Source: Dipteronia dyeriana (lineage: Eukaryota; Streptophyta; Magnoliopsida; Sapindales; Sapindaceae). Taken from it: a stretch of DNA of 64,000 nt. Both the position numbers and the translations under genes were made by a program. Of this stretch, positions 21,933 through 34,150 are shown one piece after another. Below the pieces are notes generated by a model. The model had not been told where the DNA came from and searched no databases. It saw nothing but the letters and a program-made list of their open reading frames with translations. The stretch lies in the NCBI GenBank assembly GCA_032871835.1, contig CM065296.1, positions 57,802,186 to 57,866,185 of the forward strand. The letters are read 5' to 3'. Each line of letters begins with the position of its first letter. Position 1 is the first letter of the stretch.

Positions 21933-24246
21933 TGTTGGGATTATGCTCGATAGCAAGAGTGTAATAATGTATTTGACAATCTTTTCATATTAATAAAGTG
22001 ATTTCTAGTTTAACAAATCTTATAGCATTTATAGTTTAATTATTATAATTGTCAAAGGTAAATATTCATAAGGTCAAAAGACTATGAGAAAAGAAGAATT
22101 GTACATACATCTAGATATGTATGAGGTAGACACAATTATTTAGTTAGTCTTGAATAATATTCACAACTTAAGATAAAAGGTTGGGCGCATTTATCTTGTC
22201 AAAGTTGTAGATTCTTTTGCTAGCATTTGAGTGAGATCAAATGTGTTATGATAAGTCTAAAATCATCAAAGTGTGGTGTCTTTGGGCAAAAGAATCTAGT
22301 GCACTAGGTGCATTGAATAGGATCATAATGAAATACTTTATCTAGAACCGTCAATGGATAAAAGTTTTCATTTGAAGACAATCAGAGAGTCTATCTCAAT
22401 CCTGAGATAAATGATGGACTTATGGTTGCAAGTGTTATTATTTGAGCTATCAATGAGTATGATTATATAACATAGTCTATCCTCGATAGTTTTGTGGTAT
22501 TCATTTGTTAATCGATAAAGGACTTTATTTATAGATATGGATATCGTGGCTCCATTTATTGAATGAGAGTAGAATACCATCATATGGATGTTTTGAGGTA
22601 TTGGATATTAAATCTTAACGTTACGTTTTCAATAGTGTCTATTGAAACATAGCTTCTGGACAAGTCAAAATATCTAAGTTCAAAATGTGGTCATATGAGT
22701 AAATATGGTAACTTGGAGAGCTATAGGCGGTCTATGAGCTCTTGGTGATTACTGGTATTCTTCACGAGGATACACTTTCTCCAATAAGGTTATGTAGGCT
22801 ATGAATGATAAATATTAACTTATTCTATCTTTATTTAAGAGTTCAATTTTAGTTCTTTAGTGGAATGAACTAAAATTAATAGATCGGACCAAAGTGAATC
22901 ATTTGTTGATTGTGATTGGGTTGTGTCTATTGGAGCTTAAATTTAGATAGCCCGCCAATATCCCCAATTCACACAAACTTGCATGGATCATTTGATATAT
23001 TCTACCGGACCAATTTAGGGGTCCATCTAGAATTGTATTGAGGAATGTGGACTTGTTTTTTTTAGTAAGAATGAGTCTAGTTCACATGTGGACATTTTAT
23101 AAAGGTCAAATGGATTTAATAAAATAAGAAAATATTATATTGGCCCATATATATTTGTTTGGCGGCAAGGCTATTTAGAATAGCTTAATTATATTATTTT
23201 ATTATTTATTTAAATGGAAATTAATTAATTTGGTGATTAATCAATTGTTTAATTTAAAGTCAAAATCTTTTTCTAGTAGAAGATGATCTCTTAATATTAT
23301 ACTATTGATGGTAGTATAATTAATATTGAAGACTATATTTGATAAGTAGATAAATAAAATGAATTCTTTATCTAATCAACTTAGGAAGTCTTTAATATGG
23401 TCACAAATACACTATTGAGTAGGATTAGGAGTCTTGGTGTAGGAAGGAATTCTTTTTGGTAAAGGATTCTTGGTCACCAGGTAAATCTACCTAAGGACGG
23501 AATTCTTCTTTAAAAAGGATTCTTAACTACCAAATAAATCGACCTAAGGAAAGGATTCTTGTCAACCAAGTAAATCCTTATTAGGAGAGAACTTATGATC
23601 CTATATATATTTCTCTTCAAATTCGTCCAACCCTAAGGTTTTCTATGAGAGGAATTTAGGCCAAGCGAAGCAATTTTCAAGAAGAGAATTCAGCCTAGCA
23701 AGAGAGAATTTTGAGGGAGAAAAATTAGTTTTTCCTCTAGACAAAATTCGATCAACTCATAGATATAGGGTGTAGAATTCGGCCAAGGAGAAAAGAGAAA
23801 AAGAGAACGTTTTTGTTTTTGATAGTACACTAATATCCTTTACATAAAAAGGGTTTTATGTATAAAATCAAATCGGGTTCATGCGAGTTTCAATCAATTA
23901 GATTGATAATTAACAAGTGACCGGACGTTCTTGAATTTTTCTCTTGGAGGATTATTGTAACTAACAAATAAAAAGATTTTGTTTGTTTCCATCCTCAGGT
24001 ATACAATTTAAAGAAAGGGAGTCCACACTCCTAGGTGATTCACGTTTTTGATTGGATTGGAAGATCTTGTAGATTCAATTCAGTGCTTGTTCAATCGTCA
24101 CGAGAAAAAGGTACGACACTTTTTACATACATCAATTAATCTAGGGTTAAGGTTCTTGTTATTGAAAAAGGGAAAATTTTTATTTATACCTAAACCCTAA
24201 TTTTATAAATTTTCTCACGCTTCCGCCGTGAGTATTTTTCCCTTCA
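21933..24246 (+). mobile_element. solo copia A LTR, TSD TAAAT
   Basis: A 2314 bp LTR starts TGTTGGGATTATGC and ends TTTTTCCCTTCA, flanked by the perfect duplication TAAAT (21928-21932, 24247-24251). No PBS or internal sequence follows, so it is a product of LTR-LTR recombination. It contains the minus-strand 71-codon frame (22368-22583) common to the family. Confidence 0.95.
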
Positions 24247-24251
24247 TAAAT

Positions 24252-24372
24252 TTATGCTAAAGCGCACACATTTGTTTTAAATAAATGACTGAATGAATGT
24301 TTTATTTATTTCAGCATCATGTCTTCTGCATTACTTCAAATTCTCGTAAACGACAAATTAACTGGTGATCCC
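24252..24372 (+). pseudogene. copia B leader end and gag N-terminal fragment
   Basis: The ATG at 24319 opens MSSALLQILVNDKLTGD, clearly the start of a Ty1/copia gag (compare MTPSLINILKDNTLTGDNY in A3). It is cut at 24369 by a junction to inverted copia A leader, so only about 17 codons remain. Together with 20385-21932 it shows a second copia family whose remainder has been lost. Confidence 0.75.
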
Positions 24373-25626
24373 ACACCCATAAATGTCATGCCTTCTTTAG
24401 GAGTTCGCAACATTTACTAGTTGGACTAGGTCCCACCTAATTGTTAACATAACAACCAACGCTTTCAATTTTAGCCTTGTGATTTTGTTAACAAGAACTC
24501 TTGGGAGGATATTAATAAACTCACATTGAGTGTGTTACCAAGTTATCGACCTTCAATATAGTCCCTCAGGAATATCCCTCCTTTGAGAGTAGATATCGTT
24601 TGGGCTAATTGTCTAGTCTATCCATGTAAGGAAATATCTTGCTAAATTCCATTCATGAATACCTCTTGGGAGGTTATTCACGAAACATAAAGCTAAACTA
24701 AACTTGGAGGCCGTAGGTGTTCCAAAACACCTTCTCCCACTCAATTTTTTAAGGCGTGTGATCGAATTCCAAAGAATGATTTACCAAGTTATCTAGATGC
24801 CAATTTAGATACCTAAACCATTCAATGCATGTTCATACCAAAAGAGATATATATGTGGCACTCCTATTCTATATGACATGTTATCAAACAATGACAAACA
24901 TTGCAATAATTACAAAAATATAAATAGCTACAATTTTGGTCCATCCTAGAAAAACAAGTAAATTACATATGTCTTGGAATACAAAAACTCCTTTCTTGGC
25001 GAACAAGTCTTCACCCGACCTTCATCTTTCGGACTTCCTCGGCTGCCTCCCATGGGCATACGCACCCTTCGCCCCCTACTCATGGGCGTGCGCATGCCAT
25101 AACCCCATAAAGGGCTGCCATGCGCAGCCCATGGCTTCCATAGGGCTGTCGTGTGCATCCCATGCCACAACAAACTTGGCCGCATGCTCTTCGCACGTAC
25201 GTTTGTTGCTACGGCTTGCATGGTCCCAAACTTTTTCCGGTTGCTCACAATTCTTCAAACCTTCGAGTCCTAGAAACTTAAGTGTAAAACTGAGGAATTA
25301 TAAAAAAAAATACAGCATTTTTTTTACTACAACAACAAAATAAAATAAAAACTTAGCAACTACCAAGAAAGAAATTATGGCGATGATAGACCACCCATCA
25401 TGTTACAATCCCAAAACAAAATACATTGAAATTCTAGGACCAAAATTGAGCAATAACAATCCACATATAAAACATATACATATATCCATACATTTCAATG
25501 TAAATATATATGTAAATACCTAGAGTGCCATCTCTTTCTAAAACATGCACATATACAATAAAAAGAAAAAGATTCACATACACATACATCAATTAATTAA
25601 TGGTACAACCAGGCTATGATACCAAT
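24370..25626 (-). other. A2 leader, truncated
   Basis: Minus-strand copia A leader, matching A1 11250-12525 and A3 57327-58640. The PBS at 25612-25623 reads TGGTATCATAGC, two bases from canonical. A GC-rich patch lies at 25010-25245. The leader stops about 110 bases before the expected gag ATG, at the junction with copia B gag. Confidence 0.85.
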
Positions 25627-28044
25627 TGTAGGGAAAAATTCATGCTCAACGGAAGCATAGAAAAAAATAAATAAATTAGGGTTTTCCTTTTTTAATAACA
25701 AGAACCTTAACCCTAGATTAATTGATCTATATAAAAAGTGTCGTACCTTTTTCTCGTGACGATTGAACAAGCCCTGAATTGAATCCGCAAGATCTTCCAA
25801 TCTAATCACGAATGTGAATCATCTAGAAGTGTGGGCTCTCTTTCTTTAAATTGTATACCTGAGGATGGAAACATACAAAATCTTTTTCTTTGTTACTTAC
25901 AATTATCCTCCAAGAGAAAAATCCAAGAACGTCCGGTCACTTGTGAATTATCAATCTAATTGATTGAAACTCGCCTGAACCCAATTTGATTTTGTACACA
26001 AAACCCTTTAATGTAAAGGATACTAGTGTACTATCAAAAAAAAGAAGTTCACTTTTTCTCTTTTGTCCTTGGCCGAATTCTACACCCTATATCTATGAGT
26101 TGATCGAATTTTGGCTAGAGCAAAAACAAAATTTTTCTCTATCAAAATTCTCTCTTGCTAGGCCAAATTCTCTTCTTGAAAATTGCTCAGCTTGGCCGAA
26201 ATTCCTCTCATAGAAAACCTTAGGGCTGGCCGAATTTCCTAACATATATATATATATATATAGGATCATGAATCCTCTCCCAAGAAGGATTTACTTTGTT
26301 GGCAAGAATCCTTTCCTTAGGTGGATTTATTTGGTAGTTAAGAATCCTTATCTAAAAGGGATTCTATCCTTTTATATATATATATATATGGGCTGGCCGA
26401 AATTTCGATAGAATTCTATTAGGAGACTTAATCTTTTCCTAAGAAGGATGTACTTGGTAGTTAAGAATCTTTTCCTTTGGCGGATTTACTTGGTGGTTAA
26501 GAATTCTTTTCAAAAAGGAATTCTATCCGATACCAAGACTCCAAATCCAACTCAATAGTGTATTTGTAACCATATTAAAGACTTCCTAATTTGATTAGAT
26601 AAATAATTCATTTTATTTATCTACTTATGAAATATAGTCTTTAATATTAATTGTACTACCAACAATAGTAAAATTTTAGGAGACCATCTCCTACTAAGAA
26701 TTTTTTTTTGACTTTTAATTAAATAATTACTTAATCACCAAATTAATTAATTTCCATTTAATGAAATGATAAAATAAAATAATATAATTAAGCTATTCTA
26801 AATAGCCTTCCCGCCCAACTCATATATGGGCCAATATATTATTTTCATATTTTATTAAATCCATTTGACCTTTATAAAAAAGTCCACATGTGAACTAGGC
26901 TCATTCTTACAAAAAGAAACAAGTCCACCTGCCTTAATTCAATTCTAGGTGGACCCCTAAATTGGTCCGGTAGAATATATCAAGTGATCCGTGCAAGTTC
27001 GTGTGGATTGGGGATCTTGGCGGGCTATCTAGATTTAAGCTCTAATAGACACAAACCCAATCACAATCAACAAATGATTCACTTAGGTCCGATCTATTTA
27101 ATTTTAGTTCATTCCACTAAAGAACTAAAATTGAATTCTTAAATAAAGATAGAATAAGTTGATGTTACTCATTCATACCCTAGACAACCTTATTGGAAAA
27201 AGTGTATCCTCGTGAAGAATACCAGTAATCCCTAAGAGCTCATAGACCGCCTATAGCTCTCCAAGTTACAATATTTACTCATATGACCACATTTTGAACT
27301 TGGATATTTTGACTTGTCCAGAAGCCATGTTTCAATAGACACTATTGAAAACTTAACATTAAGATTTAATATCCAATACCTCAAAACATACATATGACGG
27401 TATTCTACTCTCATTTAATAAATGGAGCCACGATATCCATATCGATAAATGAAGTCCTCTATCGATTAACAAATGAATACCACCAAACAATCGAGGATAG
27501 ACTATTCTATATAATCGTACTCATTGATAGCTCAAATGATAACACTTGCAGCCATTTGTCCATCATTTATATCAGGATTGAGATAGACACTCCGATTGTC
27601 TTCAAATGAAAACTTTTATCCATTGACGATTCTAGATAAAGTATTTCTTTCTGATCCTATTCAATGCACCTAGTGCACTAGATTCTTTTGCCCAGAGACA
27701 CCACACTTTGATGATTTTAGACTCATCATAACACATTTGATCCCACTCAAATGCTAGTAAAAGAATCTACAACTTTAACAAGATAAATGCGTCTAACCTT
27801 CTATCTTAAGTTGTGAATATTATTCAAGACTAACTAAATAATTGTGTTTACCTCATACATATCTAGATGTATGAACAGTTCTTCTTTTCTCATAGTCTTT
27901 TGACCTTATGATTATTTTCTTTTGACAATTATAATAATTAAACTATAAATGCTATAAGATTTGTTAAACTTTAAATCACTTTATTAATATGAAAAGATTA
28001 TCAAATACAATATTACGCTCTTGCTATCGAGCTTAATCCCAACA
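25627..28044 (-). mobile_element. A2 5' LTR (copia A)
   Basis: A 2418 bp LTR, TGTAGGG (25627) to CCCAACA (28044). It carries the family's divergent frames (27394-27609 plus, 27232-27414 minus) and the AAGAATCCTTTCC repeat region (26275-26530). It is inserted in T2 gag. The next five bases are AGACC, and the matching left duplication is lost with the rest of A2. Confidence 0.93.
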
Positions 28045-29159
28045 AGACCCCCATCTAGATGACCTTCTTGTGGAACCGCTTCACGTAAGCCCAGATGGTT
28101 TCCCCTTGCTCCTGGGTAACATACTTGAAATAGATGGGATCCTTGGGGTTTGTTTTCCAGGAATTGTGAGCGGAAATCAGTTGATAGCTTTGTGAAGGAG
28201 TCCATACTGCCCACATGGAGCTTTCTGAACCTTGTCTTGGCATAGTCGGTCAGGGTGGTAGGGAACTTTCTGTAAATGGCAGCCCTGGTTGTGTTTTGGA
28301 CTTCCATCTGTTGGATGAAGCTTTTCAAGTGGCTCAAAGGATCCTCCGTACCAGAGAACTTGTCTGATGGCATCTTAAACTTTGATGGGTGCTCTGCCTC
28401 CCGGATTCTTATGGTAAAGGGGCATTCATCTCACTCAAGGGGTCTTTTTTGACCTCCTTACCCTTTCTTCATTTCAACTGCTTGATCTGCTTCTGCATCT
28501 TGGCCAACTGGTTTCTCAGACGCTAATTTTCGTGTTTCTTAGAGTCGACCTCGGAGCTCTCGCTGTCTAATCCCCCTAACAAGCTAGATACCTCCATTTT
28601 GTTATCCTTATGGATATGATCTGCTTGCATGGTTTGTCGACTACCTTCTGCTTCAGCTCGAGGTTCCCTTATAGAATTCACCGATCAAGAAGGACTGTGA
28701 GGTGCCCTTGGCGGAACATCGGCTACCGACTTAACTTGTCTAGGTCGATAGTTAGTCGGCTTTTCTGGGATTAGAGGCATGGGCCCTAGCCTTGCCCGGA
28801 TAGAGGTTGTAGGCTTTGTCCTATAGTAGGTAGGGACCAGTAAGGGGTCCCAGCCGATCGAAAGCAGGCTGCCTAGCAGCGGGTCGGCTTGCTTCTCCTC
28901 GGATTCTCAGATCTATCAGTTAAGGATCAATCCCTTTTGTAGCAAGACGGAGGCCGACATTTTCCATAGTGACTGTTGCATGTTGATTGATCACAGCTAG
29001 GTCCATCGCCAGAGAGGTTGAAGCCCGATCTGTACCTGGCTGATAAGAGGCTTGCTTATGATGCTTGGATTTCTTTCTCTTTTTCTCCCATTTATCGGTA
29101 GAGGGTGCAGATGGATGTCCCAAGGTTTCAGCTTGTCCTTGAGTAGAGCGAAGCCTCAT
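28045..29159 (-). pseudogene. T2 gag
   Basis: The minus-strand ATG at 29159 starts MRLRSTQGQAETLGHPSAP, the same start as T6 (53848) and, less clearly, T4 (32426). Stops appear after KGIDP (28920) and further down. The retrotransposon gag core lies at 28373-28060: FSGTEDPLSHLKSFIQQMEV, then TDYAKTRFRKLHVGSMDSF. A frameshift near 28240 separates two overlapping frames. Sequence ends at the A2 insertion, and the rest of T2 is not in the window. Confidence 0.83.
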
Positions 29160-29210
29160 GATTACTACAAAACAACAAACTCGTAAGTGTAGAAATTATG
29201 GTGTGGGTTG

Positions 29211-29230
29211 TTCCCACAGACGGTGCCTGA
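29211..29230 (-). other. T2 primer binding site
   Basis: Read on the minus strand, GGCACCGTCTGTGGGAA follows the LTR end (CTTTC spacer). It is close to the TGGCGCCGTCTATGGGGA of T4 and typical in position and type for plant gypsy elements. Confidence 0.75.
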
Positions 29231-29233
29231 AAG

Positions 29234-30387
29234 TGTTAACAGAGAATTTGCTCGAGGTGAGAAATTCTGGTTAACACCCGCGAGACCACCACCACGTAGG
29301 TGATGGTCGGGGTTGGTGCCTTGGGCACCTAACCTGGTTCAATAAAGATGGATGTATGAATTTAAGTGCAATAAAGATGGGAATGTAATGATTTTGTTAT
29401 TAACCGTGAATACGATACAAATGGATTTCTAAACAATGTGATCTCTCTGTGATATAATAGGGTGGTGACCCCGTGCCTGTTGAATAGTAGATAATAGTTG
29501 AGGCCATATTCTGAATACAGAATTTAGGCCAAAATCTTTAACTCTCTCTTTATACTGTCAATTGTCGATTCTTCTATCTCCTCTCAATTGTCATGCTTGG
29601 TCCATTTATACACAGTCCAAATAGGTTAAATTTATGACTCTCCAGCCTAGATTCTAAGAATCCTCCCCCTCATTATCAGGCGTGATTTTTTAGTTAAAAG
29701 TCATTCACTTTAGATTAATAACAGATTCGAGAATATCTTATGAGATAAGTTTGTTTCCTCTTTGGATTCAACCTCTTGCCCTACACGTACGCCGTGTTTC
29801 AATGTTCGTTAAAGTGTAGATGTGATCCTGTGTGCCTTCAAGGTATGGTGCCTCATGGAGGTCGTTGAGTATGGTGTTCGTAGAACGATGTAGATCTAGA
29901 CCCAAGTCTTAATGTTAGGAGCTCGATCTAACCTTTCTGGATCCCTTTTTAAGCTCTAAATGACCATGCTAATGCCCGTGAGTGATGGCAAGGCTTCTGC
30001 GAGCTTCCTCTTATCTAACAAGTTGGATCGGCTTTTTCCTTTGGAGAAGTGGAGTGGTGCCATAACATGAATCTGATCCCCTTAAAGGCCTTCTTTTTGT
30101 ATCTGGAGAGGACAACGGGCTTCTGGTGAGGTTGGCGGGCTTCTGGTTTAGGCTACGAGTTAATTTTGACCTCGGGAAGCCTTGATCTGGAAGGAGCTCA
30201 CTTTGTTTGTGTCGGGTTTCAATTCAAATGCTTCCTGAGCTCGATGACCTTTCCTTACTTTTATGGTATGGTTTTAGAGCTCGACCCCAGGAACTGTGGT
30301 TCTAGGATAGGTGATCTCGGGCTTTGATTTGAGCTAGGAGAGTGGAAAGTTTCTCTTTGGTCCCTTAGCCAAATTTTGCTATTAACA
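29234..30387 (-). mobile_element. T2 5' LTR
   Basis: A 1154 bp LTR, TGTTAACAG (29234) to TGCTATTAACA (30387). Orientation is minus, because gag and PBS lie at lower coordinates. It has a strong inverted repeat at 29283-29309 near its inner end (GACCACCACC...GGTGATGGTC). Confidence 0.93.
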
Positions 30388-30667
30388 ATATTAATGTATT
30401 AATTTAAGGCATGTGGACTTGTTTCTTTATTAAGTAAGAATGGGTCCATTTCACATGTGGATGTTTTGTTAAAGTGCAATGGATTTAATAAAATGGAAAA
30501 TCAATATTTGGCTCATAAAATAGCCTAATAGATTGTTTATATTTTATTATTTAATTAGATGGAAATTAATTAATTAATTACTTAATTAAAAGATAAAATC
30601 TTTTTCCTAGCAGGAGAAGGTCTCATAGTGTCATACTATTGTTGGTAGTATGATAAGTATCAAATAC
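30388..30667 (+). mobile_element. copia A LTR fragment
   Basis: About 280 bases in plus orientation match the middle of the copia A LTR (compare 56150-56450: GCATGTGGACTTG, then TTAATTAATT and GGTAGTAT). Both ends are cut by Tat LTRs. Confidence 0.85.
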
Positions 30668-31148
30668 TGTTAACGTAGAATTTACTCGAGGTGAGAAATT
30701 CTGATTAACACCCTCGAGACCACCACCACCACCTAGGTGGTGGCCAGAGTTGGTACTTTAGGTACCTAACCTGACAGAATAAAGATGGATGTATGAATAT
30801 AAGTGCAATGAAGAAAGGAACGTAATGGCTTTATTATCAACCGTGGGTAACGTATAAAAAGACCCTTAAACACTCTTAATCTCTCTGGGATACAGTAGGG
30901 TGGCAACCTCGTGCCTGTCGAATAGTAGATAATAGTGGAGGCCATTTTTTGATTACAGAATTTAGGCCAAAGTAAAATCTCTACTTTTCTTTCTCTATAC
31001 CGCTCTCTTCCCTGCCATTTTTTCTCTTACTGGTGATCATGCTTGGGCATATTTATATATGGTCCAAAGGGTTTAAACTTGTGGATCTCCCACCCTGATT
31101 CTCTGAATCCATTCCCTTCTTATCGGGCGGGAGCTTTTATTTAAAAGT
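30668..31148 (-). mobile_element. T3: Tat LTR fragment
   Basis: Starts TGTTAACGTAG and follows the minus-oriented Tat LTR for 481 bases, to TTATTTAAAAGT. There T4 begins in the opposite orientation. It contains the perfect 18 bp palindrome CCACCACCTAGGTGGTGG at about 30723. The rest of this LTR is not found next to the T4 remnant. Confidence 0.85.
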
Positions 31149-32351
31149 TGTTAATAGTAAAATTTGGCCAGGGGTCAAAGAGAAATTTTCCTCTTACCCG
31201 CCATAAGTCAAAGCCCATAATCAATGTCCATGAAGCCCGGATAGACCATAAAGCTACACCACAAGAGCAGGGAAGGCCGACCAGGCTTCAAAACCAGGAC
31301 AAGCCCCCACACAAACACTGGAAACCGGGCTTCTCCAGGCCACCTATCGGGGAACCTCAATTCCTAAGGTCGAGCTCCTCAACCGCCCAGTGAAAGCCAG
31401 GGGGACTCCAAGCTCAAGAGACATTCGAGAGAAGCCCGACAAGCAAAGTGGGCTTCCTCCAGGTTAAGACTGTCGGAGGACAAACTTAACCGTAGTCTTA
31501 GACAGAAGCCCGCCAACCTCACCATAAGCCCGCTGTCTCTGTAGGGTATGAAAGAGGAATCACACCTAAATCTACACTACCCCCGCTACCTCCTAGGAAT
31601 GTCTATAAGGACACCTCAAGCTCCTAAGGATCAGGGAAAATCCATCCCGAGCTTTAAGAACAGAGTCGAAGCATGGATCTACCTCGCTCTATAAGACGAC
31701 AGACAGTTAGCTCGGTGACCTCCATGAAAAGCCATGCCACGATAACATACAAGATCATATCTATGTGATAACCAACATAAATTCCGTTTACGTGTGAGTC
31801 AAGAGTTTGATTTCTGAAAGGAAACAAAGTCATTTTCGTTAACAATATAATTGTTTCCGCTAGTTACTCGAGGTTAATAACTTTTAAATAAAGGATCTCG
31901 CCGGACAAGGAGGAAACGAATTCGTAGGATCGTGGAGGGATATCAGCAAATTCAAACCTACTTGGACCATATATAAATAGGGCCAAGCGGGATATGAAAA
32001 GAGGACCAGATGAAAAAATAGAATGAGAACAACAGATAGAAGAAAAGAAAAGAAGAGGGGAAGGCATAAATTATGTGTTCAGAACACGACCACCTTTGTT
32101 TCCACTATTCGACAAACACAAAGTTGCCACCTTCCTAGATCCTAGAGAGATTGTAAGTATATGAGAGAGTGATCTGTATATCGAAGCAAGTAATCAATAA
32201 AAGCTCCCATTTGTATTGTTGCAATACAGCCTCTCGTTTACTTCAAAACAGGTCAGGTATCAACGGTACCGACCTCGGCCACCACTTCCGTGGGAGTGGT
32301 CTCGAGGGTGTTAGTAGGAATTTCTCATCCTGAGTAAATTTTCCGTTAACA
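31149..32351 (+). mobile_element. T4 5' LTR
   Basis: A 1203 bp LTR, TGTTAATAGTAAAATTTGGC to TTTTCCGTTAACA. The inner-end hairpin is at 32276-32299 (ACCACT...AGTGGT). A TATA-like ATATATAAATAGGG lies at about 31970. Confidence 0.94.
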
Positions 32352-32356
32352 CTTTC

Positions 32357-32374
32357 TGGCGCCGTCTATGGGGA
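32357..32374 (+). other. T4 primer binding site
   Basis: TGGCGCCGTCTATGGGGA, five bases after the LTR end. It is the best-preserved PBS of this group in the window. Confidence 0.88.
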
Positions 32375-32425
32375 ATGAACCCACGACCATCTTTATGATC
32401 AAAAGTTTGTTTTTTTATAGGAATC

Positions 32426-34150
32426 ATGTGGCTTGGTTCATCACAATGACAGTCGGGCACATCGGGACAACCTTCTGCTGCGTCAACACGAAAAGTCCAG
32501 AAGAAAGGGAGGTAATCTGGTCTCCATGGCTTAGTTCCAGCCCAGCCAACCACTGTACGAGCTCTGGATCCCCCTCTGGGAAATCAGGTCAAGCTTGACC
32601 AATAAGCTGCGGCATTCATATAAAACGTCCGCCTTCGACTGCTCGCTGAGGGCATTACCATCCAACAAGCAGATCTTTGCAATTGGGGGGAGTCAAGCAG
32701 GCCCGAAGCTAGGCAGGCCACCTTTGATCGCCTAGGACCTACTCATCGAAAAACAAGCTCGTAATAGAATGGGACTCCCAACCTTGATCCGGGACAGGTT
32801 AGGACACCTGCCCTCCGTTTCCGAAGCGCTACCACGCTACCAACCAAGGCAAGTCAAATCCGCGGTGAACATCCTTCCCTTAGAGCGGGGAGAGTTTCTC
32901 CACCCAATGACTCTAAAGACGGAAGCCCAGGGTAGGGAAGAAGAAAGTCAGTAAAGCCCTTGAGTATACCCCCTTCGAAAAAGGAACCGGGTAGAGGTCG
33001 CAAGTTAGTCGAAAGGATCCGATGGTAAGGAAATCGAGATCAACTCAAGGAAATTCAAAAGCAAACGTCTAAAGGACCAGTTGGCAGAGCTTCAGAAGAA
33101 GGTCTAATTGATGAAGAAGGGAAAGTACAAAGAGGATAAGAAAGATCGTCTAAGTGAAATGAATGCTCCCTTCAACAGAAGGATCCTGGAGGGGGAGCTC
33201 CCCCCAAATTCAAAATGCCAACTGATAGATTCTCTAGGACTGAGGATCCCCTGAGCCACTTAGAGAGCTTCGTTCAACAGATGGAGGTCCAGAATACGAC
33301 CAGGGCCGTAATGTGTCGAATGTTCCCTACTACACTCACGAATTACGTGAAAACCTGGTTTAGGAAACTACCTATTGGTAGTATGGATTCCTTCAACAAG
33401 CTATCAACCGATTTTTGCTCATAATTCCAGGGAGTTAAGCCCTAGTTGAAGGACCCGATCCAACTACAGTACGTGATCCAAGAGAGAGGGGAAACCCTCT
33501 GGGTTTATGCCTAGCGTTTCCACAAGGAAATCATCCAGATGAGGGTCTTCACTGAGAAAGAAACCTTCGCCAACTTCAAAAAGAACCTATGGGCAGGAAA
33601 ACTTTTTCTGTCTTTTGCTAAGAGACCTCTGGAAATCTACCAAGAAGCCTATGACCGGGCTCTAGAGCAGGTTGAGGTCGACGAATAGATCAAGGTCAAG
33701 ATGGAACACGACGACATGATAGTAATAAAGCGACAAAAGAAAGAAGCTCTCAGACCCTAGCAAGCTCAGAAAAACCAGAACAAACCCCCTAATAAATCAA
33801 CATACCGCTTCCCCTTTCTCAACCCATATCAGAAAGATATCCAGATAAACGAACTCCTCCTCACGCTTTACCACCTCCCAGGACAGTGGTCCCTATAGCT
33901 CGCGATGAGAAGGGGGTACGATCATTACACACCCTTAAATACATCCCGTGAAAAAGTCTATCTCCTCATTCAGAACAAGGGTTTGTTACAGAAGCCCGCT
34001 CCCATGAAAGCCCCTATCGATAAGAGAAATCGTTATAAATATTGTGAATTTCACGAGGATGTGGGGCTCAACAGTTCAGAATGCTACAACCTGCAGAACC
34101 AGATCGAGGCTTTGATAAGGGGAGGATGCCTGGTGGAATTCTTACAGTAA
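32426..34150 (+). pseudogene. T4 gag
   Basis: The start at 32426 (MWLGSSQ, then an in-frame TGA) corresponds to MRLRS of T2 and T6. The N-terminal disordered part runs to about 32960. The core at 33215-33424 reads FSRTEDPLSHLESFVQQMEV and KTWFRKLPIGSMDSF, with a stop at 33422. A charged stretch follows (33690-33760). The knuckle at 34036-34090 is KYCEFHEDVGLNSSEC; the usual His after Gly is Leu, so zinc binding is probably lost. Confidence 0.83.

Noticed and set aside
24936..25343. 135-codon plus-strand frame in the A2 leader, with similar ones at 11901 and 57705
   Set aside because: It arises from the GC-rich patch; overlapping frames exist on both strands, no domain is visible, and the start and end differ among copies.
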